A DNA stretch of 56,670 nt from CAZJRB01 sp964547995. GTDB lineage: Bacteria > Planctomycetota > Planctomycetia > Pirellulales > Thermoguttaceae. Each line of letters opens with the position of its first letter. Within the stretch, counting starts at the first letter, position 1. Where the stretch lies: NCBI GenBank assembly GCA_964547995.1, contig CAZJRB010000035.1:1-56670 (forward strand). Reading direction: 5' to 3'. Of this stretch, positions 43,537-52,348 are shown in pieces. Position numbers and translations under genes: made by a program. Below the pieces are notes generated by a model. That model ran no database searches and was not told the DNA's origin. It worked only from the letters and a program-made list of their open reading frames with translations.

Positions 43537-46500
43537 GTGAAGACGTATTGGATGCTCGCTGCCTTGCTGGCAACGGCGTTGAGTCTCGCGGTCATTGCGA
43601 GCGTACAAGCCGCCGAGCCGATGGGTGTGTTTTCTCCTTCCAAGGCCAAGGTCTGGGATAAGGGAAATCGCAAGTTCGTCTGGCGCGACAAGTGCGGCAA
43701 CAATATGGACGACCATCAGGTTGCCGGTGGGTTTGAATGGGAACGAGACGCGCGCGGATTCGCGGCGTTCGGCGAGGGTTGGGTTGGGAAAGAATATCGC
43801 AAAGGCCTGATGATGCTGGCCTTCCCGGACGGGAACGTCCTCAATGCCGAGTGGAAGGTGAACATCCCGAAAGGCAAGTGGTTTCGGGTGCGATATTCGC
43901 TCACCAATGACGCGGCCGCGAAGAGTACCAACGGAATGAAGTTCACGGTCACCGCGACCGGCAAAGACGGCAAGCGGCACACCATCGTCGAACAAGTCCT
44001 GCCGCGGGGCGACAACAAGCTCTACGTCAAAGACTTCCGCCCGGATTCCCCGGTCGAGAAGATCACGGTCACCCACGACAACCTCGGGGCTGAAGCTTGG
44101 GACGTCGTGTGGTTCTACCCGGAGATCACCGACACGAAGTCGCCCGGGACAACGGAAATCGTTCGCGCAACGAAGCCAAGACCGCGACCGGCCGTGAAAC
44201 CGCCGGCGCCCGGGCCGACCAACACGCAGTCGCTACGGCTGGCGATCGAAGACCTTGCAAAGACCTTCGGCGAGCGTTACCCGAAAGGCGAGGAGTTCCT
44301 TGCCCGGCTCGATGAAATCGAAAAACTCCCCGGCAAGGCGAAGGACGAACAACTCGCCGCGTTGCAGCGCGAAGCCCTGATCGCCAACCCGCTGCTGAGC
44401 AACCAGCCGATCCTGTTTGTCACGCGCCATCAATATCGCAGCCACTACCACGCCATCGACACGCTCTTCCACACGAACGAATACAACCCCGACCGCCGGA
44501 TCCAGCACGCCGAGCTTTTCCAAGGCGGGGGGACCATGAAGACGATCGATATGAAAACCGGTAAGATCAACACGCTGATCGAGGTGCCGGAAGGAATCGC
44601 CCGCGATCCCGACGTCCACTTCGACGGCAAGCGGCTCGTCTTCGCCATGCGGCGCCACAAGAACGAGGACTATCATATCTACGAGATGGCGATCGACGGC
44701 AGCGGCCTGAAGCAACTGACCCGGGCGGAAGGTGTCTGCGATTTCGACCCGATCTACCTGGCGGACGACTCGATCGCCTTCTCGTCGACCCGGGAGCCTA
44801 AGTACAACATGTGCTCCCGCGACATCGCAGCCAACCTGTTCCGCATGGAACCGGACGGGGCCAACATCCACCAGATCACCAAGAACACGCTCTTCGACAA
44901 CCATGCCGACCTGATGCCCGACGGCCGGATCCTCTACGCACGGTGGGAATACGTCGACCGCAACTTCGGCGACGCGCACGGGCTTTGGACCGTGAACCCC
45001 GACGGCACGAACCAAGCGGTCTACTGGGGTAACAACACGGCCGTGCCCGGCGCGGCGTTCAACGCCCATGTGATCCCCGACACGCAGCAGGTCCTTTGCA
45101 TCTTCGGCCCGCACCACTACCGGCTCTGGGGGGCGCTGGCCGTGATCGACCGCCGCCGCGGCATCGACGGCCGCCCGGGAACCGTCCGGACATGGCCCGC
45201 GCCGATCATCAACAAGGTCCGCGCCGGCGGCGGGTTCGACTGCGACGCCTTCGGGCGAGGCCGCGTGGAGCCGAGGTACGAAGACCCCTGGCCGCTGAGC
45301 GACAAGTACTTCCTCTGCTCGCGGACGATCGGTCGCGACGAGCAGACGGGCATCTACCTGGTCGACGTGTTCGGCAACGAGACGCTCCTGCACACCGAAC
45401 CGCCCGGCTGCTACGACCCCATGCCGCTGAAGCCGCGAATCCGCCCGCCGGTGATCCCGTCACGGCGCGATTTCGACGGTGGCGAGGGCATCCTCTACGT
45501 GGCCGACGTCTACCAGGGAACGCACATGAAGGGCGTCAAGCGCGGGGCCGTCAAATGGCTCCGCGTCGTCGAGTCGCCCGAGAAGCGGCACTGGTCGCCG
45601 GGAAGCTGGAACGCCCAGGGATACACGGCCCCGGGCATGAACTGGCACAGCCTCGAAAACAAGCGGATCCTCGGCACCGTGCCGGTCGAGGAGGACGGCT
45701 CGGCCCATTTCGCCGTCCCGGCCGACACGTTCGTCTTCTTCCAGTTGCTCGACGAAAACCGGATGATGATCCAGTCGATGCGGAGCGGCACCGTGCTCCA
45801 GTCGGGCGAGCGGACCGGGTGCACCGGTTGTCACGAGGAACGCCGAACGGCCCCGCCGCGAATCGGCACCGAGACGCCGCTGGCCATGAAGCGGCCGCCG
45901 AGCCGGCTCGACGGCTGGTACGGCCCGCCGCGATTGTTTGGTTTCACGGCCGAGGTCCAGCCCGTCTTCGACAAGCACTGCGTCGAGTGCCACGACTACG
46001 GCAAAGACGCGGGCAAGAAACTCAACCTGGCCGGCGATCGGCTCATCAACTTCAATACAGCCTACAACGAACTCTGGCGGAAGCGCTACGTGCGATGCGC
46101 CGGCGGCGGACCGGCCGAGATTCTCCAGGCGTATTCCTGGGGCTCCCATGCGAGCCGGCTGGCCAACGAGATTCGCAATCCGACCGTCGAGGAGCATAAG
46201 GACATCAAGCTCAGCAAGGAGGAATTCGACCGCGTGATGACGTGGCTCGATCTCAACGGCGTTTACTACGCGACCTACTCGTGTGCGTATCCCAACAGCT
46301 TGACCGGCCGCTGCCCGTTGGATCCGGGGCAACTCGGCCGCCTTGCCAAGCTCACCGGCTTGAACCTCGGCGCCGCGCGTAACCACAGCGGCAACCCCGG
46401 CCCGCAGGTCAGCTTCGACCGCCCCGAGCTGAGCCCGTGTCTTGCGAGATTCAAGGACAAGAACGACCCGGCGTACAAAGAGGCCCTGTCGATCATCCAG

Positions 46501-46659
46501 TCCGGCAAAGAAATGCTGGCCAAACACCCCCGCGCCGACATGCCCGGCTTCCAACCCTGTGAGGTCGACAACCGCCGCGAGCAAAAGTACGCCGACCGCC
46601 GCCGGATCGAAGCACGCAACCGCGAAGCGATCCATGCCGGTAAGAAGGCGTATGATTGA
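43537..46659 (+). CDS. Secreted HzsA-like protein with TolB-type propeller and two CXXCH motifs
   Basis: A 1040-residue exported protein. The GTG at 43537 opens a good signal peptide (KTYWMLAALLATALSLAVIA); an ATG at 43498 at the predicted transcription start is the alternative. After a beta domain (about 25-215) a TolB/PD40-like propeller covers about 280-640 (DPDVHFDGKRLVFAMRR, CDFDPIYLADDSIAFSSTR). The C-terminal part resembles the domain of hydrazine synthase alpha subunits (HzsA) and carries two heme c motifs, CTGCH and CVECH. Such HzsA-related proteins are widespread in planctomycetes that do not do anammox, so hydrazine synthesis should not be assumed. Function unknown, possibly redox or carbohydrate-linked. 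Confidence 0.85.
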   Translation: MKTYWMLAALLATALSLAVIASVQAAEPMGVFSPSKAKVWDKGNRKFVWRDKCGNNMDDHQVAGGFEWERDARGFAAFGEGWVGKEYRKGLMMLAFPDGNVLNAEWKVNIPKGKWFRVRYSLTNDAAAKSTNGMKFTVTATGKDGKRHTIVEQVLPRGDNKLYVKDFRPDSPVEKITVTHDNLGAEAWDVVWFYPEITDTKSPGTTEIVRATKPRPRPAVKPPAPGPTNTQSLRLAIEDLAKTFGERYPKGEEFLARLDEIEKLPGKAKDEQLAALQREALIANPLLSNQPILFVTRHQYRSHYHAIDTLFHTNEYNPDRRIQHAELFQGGGTMKTIDMKTGKINTLIEVPEGIARDPDVHFDGKRLVFAMRRHKNEDYHIYEMAIDGSGLKQLTRAEGVCDFDPIYLADDSIAFSSTREPKYNMCSRDIAANLFRMEPDGANIHQITKNTLFDNHADLMPDGRILYARWEYVDRNFGDAHGLWTVNPDGTNQAVYWGNNTAVPGAAFNAHVIPDTQQVLCIFGPHHYRLWGALAVIDRRRGIDGRPGTVRTWPAPIINKVRAGGGFDCDAFGRGRVEPRYEDPWPLSDKYFLCSRTIGRDEQTGIYLVDVFGNETLLHTEPPGCYDPMPLKPRIRPPVIPSRRDFDGGEGILYVADVYQGTHMKGVKRGAVKWLRVVESPEKRHWSPGSWNAQGYTAPGMNWHSLENKRILGTVPVEEDGSAHFAVPADTFVFFQLLDENRMMIQSMRSGTVLQSGERTGCTGCHEERRTAPPRIGTETPLAMKRPPSRLDGWYGPPRLFGFTAEVQPVFDKHCVECHDYGKDAGKKLNLAGDRLINFNTAYNELWRKRYVRCAGGGPAEILQAYSWGSHASRLANEIRNPTVEEHKDIKLSKEEFDRVMTWLDLNGVYYATYSCAYPNSLTGRCPLDPGQLGRLAKLTGLNLGAARNHSGNPGPQVSFDRPELSPCLARFKDKNDPAYKEALSIIQSGKEMLAKHPRADMPGFQPCEVDNRREQKYADRRRIEARNREAIHAGKKAYD

Positions 46660-46680
46660 GGTTGTGTGGCGAATCCTTAT

Positions 46681-46704
46681 AAAGCCGCGACCGGTGGTCG
46701 CGCC
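46681..46704 (+). repeat. 24-base interspersed repeat, copy 2
   Basis: Identical over 24 bases to the minus-strand sequence at 40429-40452. It lies 21 bases after the HzsA-like stop, with a GC-rich dyad that could act as a weak terminator. Confidence 0.7.
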
Positions 46705-46731
46705 GCGGAGCGGGAGAGCAGGGGAGTCTTG

Positions 46732-46808
46732 GTACTCAGTACTCGGTACTCAGTACTCAGTACTCGGTACTCGGTACTCAGTACTCGGTACTCGGTACTC
46801 AGTACGCG
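46732..46808 (+). repeat. Heptanucleotide tandem array GTACTC(A/G), 11 units
   Basis: Ten perfect GTACTCR units and a final GTACGCG, 77 bases in all. The last base of the units runs A,G,A,A,G,G,A,G,G,A. Every unit holds the palindrome GTAC. The rest of the gap to 46914 (46809-46913) has no gene; a possible weak promoter ends near 46905. Confidence 0.95.
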
Positions 46809-46913
46809 GAGCAACCGGTTGACCGCCGGCTGCGGGTCTGGTATCTTCGGGCGTATTCTCGCACGACACTTGGGGCCCCTCACTTCACCCTTTACCACCG
46901 ATCGGATATTGTC

Positions 46914-49472
46914 ATGGCCACTCAGATATGCTCGGCAAGTCTCGTTCTCGGGCTCATTCTGGTGGGCGGTTGTGCCGGATGGAATGACGAACCGGCAGAG
47001 GAACCGGCCGCTGAACCTTCGGTGTCCGCAATTGGCGAAGATGCACCCTTGGCGCAGCCACCCGAACTGGGAGTCGAATTGCCGGAGGTGCAGAAGCTGT
47101 TGCTGCGCGAAGTCTTCAATCGCGGCGCCATCGATAAGGAGACCTATCGCAATATTGCAGAGGAACTCGCAGCACAGCACAAACGGACGGCTGGACAAGG
47201 GAGACGGAGACCCCTACTCTCGCGGGTGGCGCCGGCGAAGACGGTTTCTGGGACCACTCCACCCATCAGCGTACATCTTGAAACTGGACCCGACGGGAAA
47301 CTCCAGAACATCCATCTCTCCAAGACGAAGCTCGGAACGGATCTCGCCACCTTCCGTTCACAAGTTGTCCGGCTTTCTGAGAAGAAACCGAGAACTGGCG
47401 ATGCCAAAATCAAAGGGGTTGTCTACGGTTGCTACCCCGGATGCGAGCATGCACCCAGGTGTGGAGATGTCATTGCAGTTCTCGGCACACTCGGCGCTGT
47501 TTTCCAGGGTCGTGGCACGTTCGGAGTCGGTTCGGCAGCACTGGGCCGAGACTTCTGTTGTGCGCTTTCCGACGCACCACTTGAAGACGGGTTCATGGTT
47601 GTGGTGCCAATTCTGATGACGGCAAAGCAGGACGGATCAATTGACCGAATCGTGGTCTCCGATAGCGTCGATCTCGACGACAGCATTTCCCAGTTGGCCG
47701 AGGTCGTCGCCGATTCCGTGGCGGTGGCAAGACTTGTTGGTAAAGCCCAGGGAAGCGTGGGAAGGTTACGGATCGACTTGCGCTGCGAGCCGGATCTTTC
47801 TTGGCACAATATCCTACAGATGATCGCCTCTTTCTGGTGGGCGAAGGCCAATCAGTCCGTCGCCAGCATCGAACTTTCCACGGACGCCTCGCCACAGCGA
47901 GTGAGTCTCAGGGATGTGGAATCGCTGCGACTCGAGTTGAGCGAGCCGTTGGACGACGAAGCTGACCACAAACTACCCGTCGTTGAAATGGTGACTCGCA
48001 AACCTGGCGAGCCACCGCCGATGGAAACGCCGCGCCGCGAGTCTCCGGGCGCGGCCCCGGGCCGTTCCGGCCCACTACGGCATCGGCCAAATGGCCACCC
48101 GCTGAACAGAATCAGCCCGCAACACCGGACGATGGCCAGTCTCATGGACGATCCGCCTGCCCAACCACGCCCTATCGAGGTCGAACCGGCTGACGTTTTG
48201 GAGAAACTGGAAGGGACCGATATCATCGAACTCGAAGATCTGCCGGACCTTCGACTGGAACCGGACAAACCGCCCAATCGTCATGAACTCATTGCCCCGG
48301 ACGAGGATGAAGCGGCGCATGTTGATCTCGCCGACTTCGGCTTGACACGCGCACCGCCGCGGAATGACCTCCTAGCGACGGTGGGTGCAACGGCTTTGTC
48401 GGGCCGTGGGTCGGGTTCGCGGGGGCGCCTGGCCAAGAAATACGGCGGCAGCGAAGCGGCCGTGGCTCGCGCGCTCATGTGGCTGACCACGCACCAGTGT
48501 GCCGACGGCGGATGGAACTTCGATTTGAAGAAGTGCCCCGGCTGCCTCGGTAAGTGCCCCAATTCGGGCGAAAGCGGCGATGCCCGAAACGCCGCTACGG
48601 CCATGGCCTTGCTGCCGTTTCTCGGCGCCGGACAAACGCACAAGGACGGAAAGTTCAAGACCCAGGTCAACAACGGAATCCGGTACCTCTGCCGGAACAT
48701 GAAGATCGGTCCCCAGGGCGCTTCGCTTTGGGAAGAAGGCGGGCGAGGGCAGATGTATTCGCACGGCCTGGCAACGATCGCGTTGTGCGAGTGCTACGCG
48801 ATGACGCGCGATAGGCAACTGCACGTCCCGGCCCAGGGCGCGCTCAACTTCGTTTGCTCGGCCCAGGACCCGGTCGGCGGTGGCTGGCGATATAAGCCGC
48901 GGGAGAAGGGCGATACGTCGGTCACAAGTTGGCAAATCACCGCACTGAAAACAGGCCAGATGGCCTACCTTCGCGTCCCGCCACAGACTGTCAAGAAGGC
49001 GTCCGCTTTCCTCGACAACGTACAGTCCGACGGCGGCGCCGCCTACGGATACCGCGGTCCGGACGACCGGGCGACGTACGCTTCCGAAAACCTGGGCAGC
49101 GACGAGACGATGACTGCCGTCGGGCTCCTCTGCCGGATGCGGCTCGGATGGAAGAGAGATAATCCGGCACTCATCCGCGGTGTCGAACGCCTCGCCAAGG
49201 CCGGCCCCTCGCCAGAAAACCTCTACTACGACTACTACGCTACCCAGGTGATGTTCCACTACGGCGGCGAACCATGGAAAAAGTGGAACGCCAAGATGCG
49301 GGACCTCTTGGTCAATTCGCAATCACAGGAGGGCCACAGCAGGGGGAGTTGGTATCTGGACGACAAGCACGCAAGTGCCAAGGGCGGCCGCCTCTATTGC
49401 ACGGCGATGGCTACGCTCATTCTGGAGACGTATTACCGCTATGCGCCGATCTACCAGACCGACGCTTCATAA
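46914..49472 (+). CDS. Lipoprotein with ExbD-like region and terpenoid-cyclase/A2M-type alpha-alpha toroid
   Basis: An 852-residue lipoprotein. The lipobox LILVGGC places the acylated Cys at residue 20. Residues of about 110-330 hold two segments resembling the periplasmic ExbD/TolR domain (PISVHLETGPDGKLQNIHLS; GRLRIDLRCEPDLSWHNIL). A disordered Pro/Arg-rich and then acidic linker (about 355-490) leads to an alpha-alpha toroid of the prenyltransferase/squalene-oxidase repeat type (about 510-845) with repeats such as HQCADGGWNFDLKK and AQDPVGGGWRYK. No DxDD or thioester motif is visible, so it is probably a binding module rather than a cyclase. The stop overlaps the convergent histidine kinase gene by 6 bases. 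Confidence 0.8.
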   Translation: MATQICSASLVLGLILVGGCAGWNDEPAEEPAAEPSVSAIGEDAPLAQPPELGVELPEVQKLLLREVFNRGAIDKETYRNIAEELAAQHKRTAGQGRRRPLLSRVAPAKTVSGTTPPISVHLETGPDGKLQNIHLSKTKLGTDLATFRSQVVRLSEKKPRTGDAKIKGVVYGCYPGCEHAPRCGDVIAVLGTLGAVFQGRGTFGVGSAALGRDFCCALSDAPLEDGFMVVVPILMTAKQDGSIDRIVVSDSVDLDDSISQLAEVVADSVAVARLVGKAQGSVGRLRIDLRCEPDLSWHNILQMIASFWWAKANQSVASIELSTDASPQRVSLRDVESLRLELSEPLDDEADHKLPVVEMVTRKPGEPPPMETPRRESPGAAPGRSGPLRHRPNGHPLNRISPQHRTMASLMDDPPAQPRPIEVEPADVLEKLEGTDIIELEDLPDLRLEPDKPPNRHELIAPDEDEAAHVDLADFGLTRAPPRNDLLATVGATALSGRGSGSRGRLAKKYGGSEAAVARALMWLTTHQCADGGWNFDLKKCPGCLGKCPNSGESGDARNAATAMALLPFLGAGQTHKDGKFKTQVNNGIRYLCRNMKIGPQGASLWEEGGRGQMYSHGLATIALCECYAMTRDRQLHVPAQGALNFVCSAQDPVGGGWRYKPREKGDTSVTSWQITALKTGQMAYLRVPPQTVKKASAFLDNVQSDGGAAYGYRGPDDRATYASENLGSDETMTAVGLLCRMRLGWKRDNPALIRGVERLAKAGPSPENLYYDYYATQVMFHYGGEPWKKWNAKMRDLLVNSQSQEGHSRGSWYLDDKHASAKGGRLYCTAMATLILETYYRYAPIYQTDAS

Positions 49473-50846
49473 TCGCGGCAGCGTGATCGTGAAGACCGTT
49501 CCCCGCCCCGGGCTGCTTTCGACGTCGATCCGGCCGCCGTGGTTGGTGACGATCCGCCAGGCCTTCGACAGCCCCAGGCCCAGCCCGCGGCCGGCCTGCC
49601 GGGCCGAGTAGTAGGGGTCGAAAATGTGACGCCGTTCCTCCGGTGGAATGCCGGGGCCGTCGTCGATCACCCGGATTTCAAGGTGATCTTCCCCCGGGCG
49701 GACGTCGATCTCGATCTGCCCGCCGCGCCCGATCGCCTCCAGGGCGTTCTGGACCACCGCCCGAAGCGCCACGGTCAGTTGCACCGGATCGACCTCGATT
49801 TCCACGGGTCCGTCGGCGCCCGTGCGGCGCAGCACCGTCTGCTGCCGTTCGGCGGCTGCCAAGAAGCCTTCGACCAGCCCGTCGACCAGCGCTACAACGT
49901 CGACGGGCTCCGGTTCCGGCTTCGGCGGTCGGGCAAAAAGCCGCATGTCGGCAATCATCTCGTGGACCCGCATCGCCTGGGAGTTCATCAGCGCCAGTGC
50001 CCGGCGGCGTTCCGGGTCGGTCTCGTCGCGCAGGAAGAGTTGTGCCCGGCCCGCGATGACCGTCAGGGGGTTGTTGATTTCATGTCCGGCCCCGGCGGCG
50101 AATTCGGCCAGCGCTTCGAGCTTCTCGCGCTCGAGCGTTTCGCCGAATTGCGTTTCCAGAACTGCCAGGCGTGCCAGCTTGGGGGCCAACACGGGAAGCC
50201 GCTCGCCAAGGCCCGCCGCCGGTTCCAGCCAGCGGCGGCGTCCTTCCGCGGCACGCCGCCGGCAATCGTCCAGGCCGGCCTCGCTCGCCCCTTGAGGCCC
50301 CGCTTCGCCCGAAAACACGCTTGCCGCAAACTGCACCGCCGCCGCCGCAGGCTGTTGCGGATCGAGTTCCGCCAACCAACGGGGCAGGGCAGGGGAGCCG
50401 CCGTTTTCTCCACCGCCCTCGGCCGTTTCACACCCGGCTGCATCGCGCTCCGCGAGAAACCAATCCTCCGGCCCGTACAACAGCCCGAGCAGCAAGGCAA
50501 ACTCGGCCTCTGCCGGATCGCCCTCCCTTGCCCTATGGGCGGCAAGGTCGGCGATTTGCAGCCGCACCTCGACAAGATCGGCATACGTCTCCCCGGTCGC
50601 TTCATCAGACGGCTCAGCAAGCGAACCCTCCGGCCAGGCCAGCACCTCGAAAGCACGGTCGGCCAGCCACCGGGCAACTTCCGGGACCCGGCGCGGCCGC
50701 AAATCGTCCTTGTCCGCAGCGGTGCAAACCGCCCAGAGCAACAACGGCGGATCGCCGCAGAGAACCTCGATCAGCCGCTCGCTGCGCGCCGGCGGATCGC
50801 CGCCGAGCAGCAGATCGGCCAGCGCGGCGCCGGAACCGTCGGCCAT
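49467..50846 (-). CDS. Histidine kinase with N-terminal HDOD-like domain
   Basis: A 459-residue soluble kinase. The N-terminal half (about 1-220) is helical and has HDOD-like features (LIEVLCGDPPLLLWAVCTAA); I am not certain of that call. The HisKA domain has its phosphoacceptor His in GAGHEINNPLTVIAGR. The HATPase shows VVQNALEAIGRGG (N-box), IDDGPGIPPEERRHIFDPYY and GLGLGLSKAW. The ATG at 50846 is preferred; a longer frame to 50966 adds a hydrophobic stretch without family support. It follows the response regulator by 166 bases on the same strand and probably pairs with it. Confidence 0.85.
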   Translation of the reverse strand: MADGSGAALADLLLGGDPPARSERLIEVLCGDPPLLLWAVCTAADKDDLRPRRVPEVARWLADRAFEVLAWPEGSLAEPSDEATGETYADLVEVRLQIADLAAHRAREGDPAEAEFALLLGLLYGPEDWFLAERDAAGCETAEGGGENGGSPALPRWLAELDPQQPAAAAVQFAASVFSGEAGPQGASEAGLDDCRRRAAEGRRRWLEPAAGLGERLPVLAPKLARLAVLETQFGETLEREKLEALAEFAAGAGHEINNPLTVIAGRAQLFLRDETDPERRRALALMNSQAMRVHEMIADMRLFARPPKPEPEPVDVVALVDGLVEGFLAAAERQQTVLRRTGADGPVEIEVDPVQLTVALRAVVQNALEAIGRGGQIEIDVRPGEDHLEIRVIDDGPGIPPEERRHIFDPYYSARQAGRGLGLGLSKAWRIVTNHGGRIDVESSPGRGTVFTITLPRL

Positions 50847-51012
50847 CGGCAATGCAGGGCGGCTCGATCCGGCGTAAAATGGCGGTAGCAGGAGCATGGA
50901 AAGCAGGAAGTGCAAAGCCGCGAGCAACCAACAAACCAGCACGTGCACGCCACGGCTTCCTCGCAAGCAGCGGCACGAACGCCTACGGAATTAAGTCACG
51001 TTTTGCAGGCAA

Positions 51013-51594
51013 TCAGGCCCTGGAACTGACTTCGATCTCGAGATGGTGGCACATCCGCTCGATCAGCCGTTCGACCTCGAACGGTTTGTGCATGAAGTCG
51101 TTCGCCCCGGCCTCTTTCAGCTCGCCCACTTTGTCCTCTTCGACCATGCCGGAGATGCAGATGATGCGGACATCGTCCATGGTGCTGTCGCTGCGGACCC
51201 GCTGGCATACCTCCTTGCCGTTGATGTCGGGTAGCATAACGTCGAGCACAATGAGATCGGGGCGATACTCCTTGACCATCATCCCCGCGTCGAAGCCGTT
51301 GTTGACGCTGCGGACCTCGAACCGCCCGTCACGCTCCAGGACGTCGACGATCAACTCGACCAGTTCCTCGTCGTCGTCAACGATCAGGATCTTCCGCTTG
51401 CCGCTCTCCAGGGCATCGGTCGGAATCCCGTTATCGCGCATGAACATGTAGAGTTGTTCGCGGGGGATTCTGCGGAACCGGCTTCCCGGCACGCGAAACC
51501 CCTTCAACTGCCCCGAATCGAAACAACGAATGATTGTCTGCTGGCTGACCTTACAGATTTTGGCCGCCTCGCCGGTCGTGAACACGGTTTTCAT
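51013..51594 (-). CDS. Response regulator with N-terminal excisionase-type HTH and C-terminal REC domain
   Basis: A 193-residue regulator in reversed order: an excisionase/BldC-type MerR-like helix-turn-helix first (FTTGEAAKICKVSQQTIIRC, then GSRFRRIPREQLYMFM), then a receiver domain. The receiver has DDDEE (acidic pocket), the phosphorylation Asp in LIVLDVMLPD and the switch Lys in FMHKPFE. Most response regulators carry the receiver first. The ATG at 51594 starts right at the HTH; the in-frame ATG at 51624 adds only a basic tail. Likely the partner of the kinase at 49467-50846. Confidence 0.92.
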   Translation of the reverse strand: MKTVFTTGEAAKICKVSQQTIIRCFDSGQLKGFRVPGSRFRRIPREQLYMFMRDNGIPTDALESGKRKILIVDDDEELVELIVDVLERDGRFEVRSVNNGFDAGMMVKEYRPDLIVLDVMLPDINGKEVCQRVRSDSTMDDVRIICISGMVEEDKVGELKEAGANDFMHKPFEVERLIERMCHHLEIEVSSRA

Positions 51595-52348
51595 GTTTGC
51601 GTCACCATCCCTCCGCCTAGCCACTGACGAGCTAGCATCAGCGAAACCCCTGGGGCAACGTCGGCGCGAGGTTCCAAGGGCCTCTAGTCCTCCGTGTCAA
51701 ACTGACTTATAAGTCGCCTTGAGTGCGTTGTGTCCGCAGACTCTTTACATCCCTAAGCTGCACATAAACAGCAGGCTCATCCGGTTCTGCCGACATTACC
51801 GAACTTGCCAATAGGTGCCAATTATAGCTATCTTCTCGCGCCAGTCAATACGGCTCTGAATATTTTAAGTTGTTATACTACAACACGTTACGTCATTTGC
51901 TCAATTGTGCCCCCTTCTCAACGGCAAAAAATCAGGCCTTTTCCTGACCAAAAACCCCCACTAGAGTGTCGCCAAAACCGCCTAATTCGACCCGTTCCTA
52001 CTATACCATTTATAGTAATTATAGTAATTGGGAATGTTGGGAAGAGCAAGAGGGTAAACCAATTCCTGTTGAAAAAGGGGGATGGGGCATTTTTCGCCGG
52101 GAAACCGCAGATGGATGGCAGGGGCAGGGGGCAGAATTCCCCTGCAAACGTGTCCTCAGAATCCCGTGCCCTGCGCTGGTAAGTCTTTGAAGCGTAAGAG
52201 GTTCCGATGTTCATTCGTTCGGCCAGGCTCTGCGTGCGCTAGGGATGTGGTGGCTCTGTCGCCGAGTATAATGCTGGTTGGCAACTCTGGCAGGAACGTA
52301 CGGGGCACGCCGCCCTATTTATCACCAAGAGCATTTAAGAGAGATGAC
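51595..52348. other. Gene-free AT-rich regulatory gap
   Basis: About 750 bases between the divergent response regulator and GH27-like gene. Open frames here are short and lack family features. 51720-52080 is clearly more AT-rich than the window and holds ACTATACCATTTATAGTAAT-type dyads. A -10-like TATAAT lies at 52267-52272, with no good -35, about 75 bases before the GH27-like start. Confidence 0.6.

Noticed and set aside
43537..46659. Hydrazine synthase and therefore anammox metabolism
   Set aside because: Only an HzsA-like C-terminal region with two heme sites is present, no beta/gamma subunits are nearby, and such proteins are common in ordinary planctomycetes.
46732..46808. CRISPR array
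   Set aside because: Units are 7 bases with no spacers and no cas genes.
51901..52214. Small open frames on both strands in the AT-rich gap
   Set aside because: Neither has a ribosome-binding site, a family or normal codon use.
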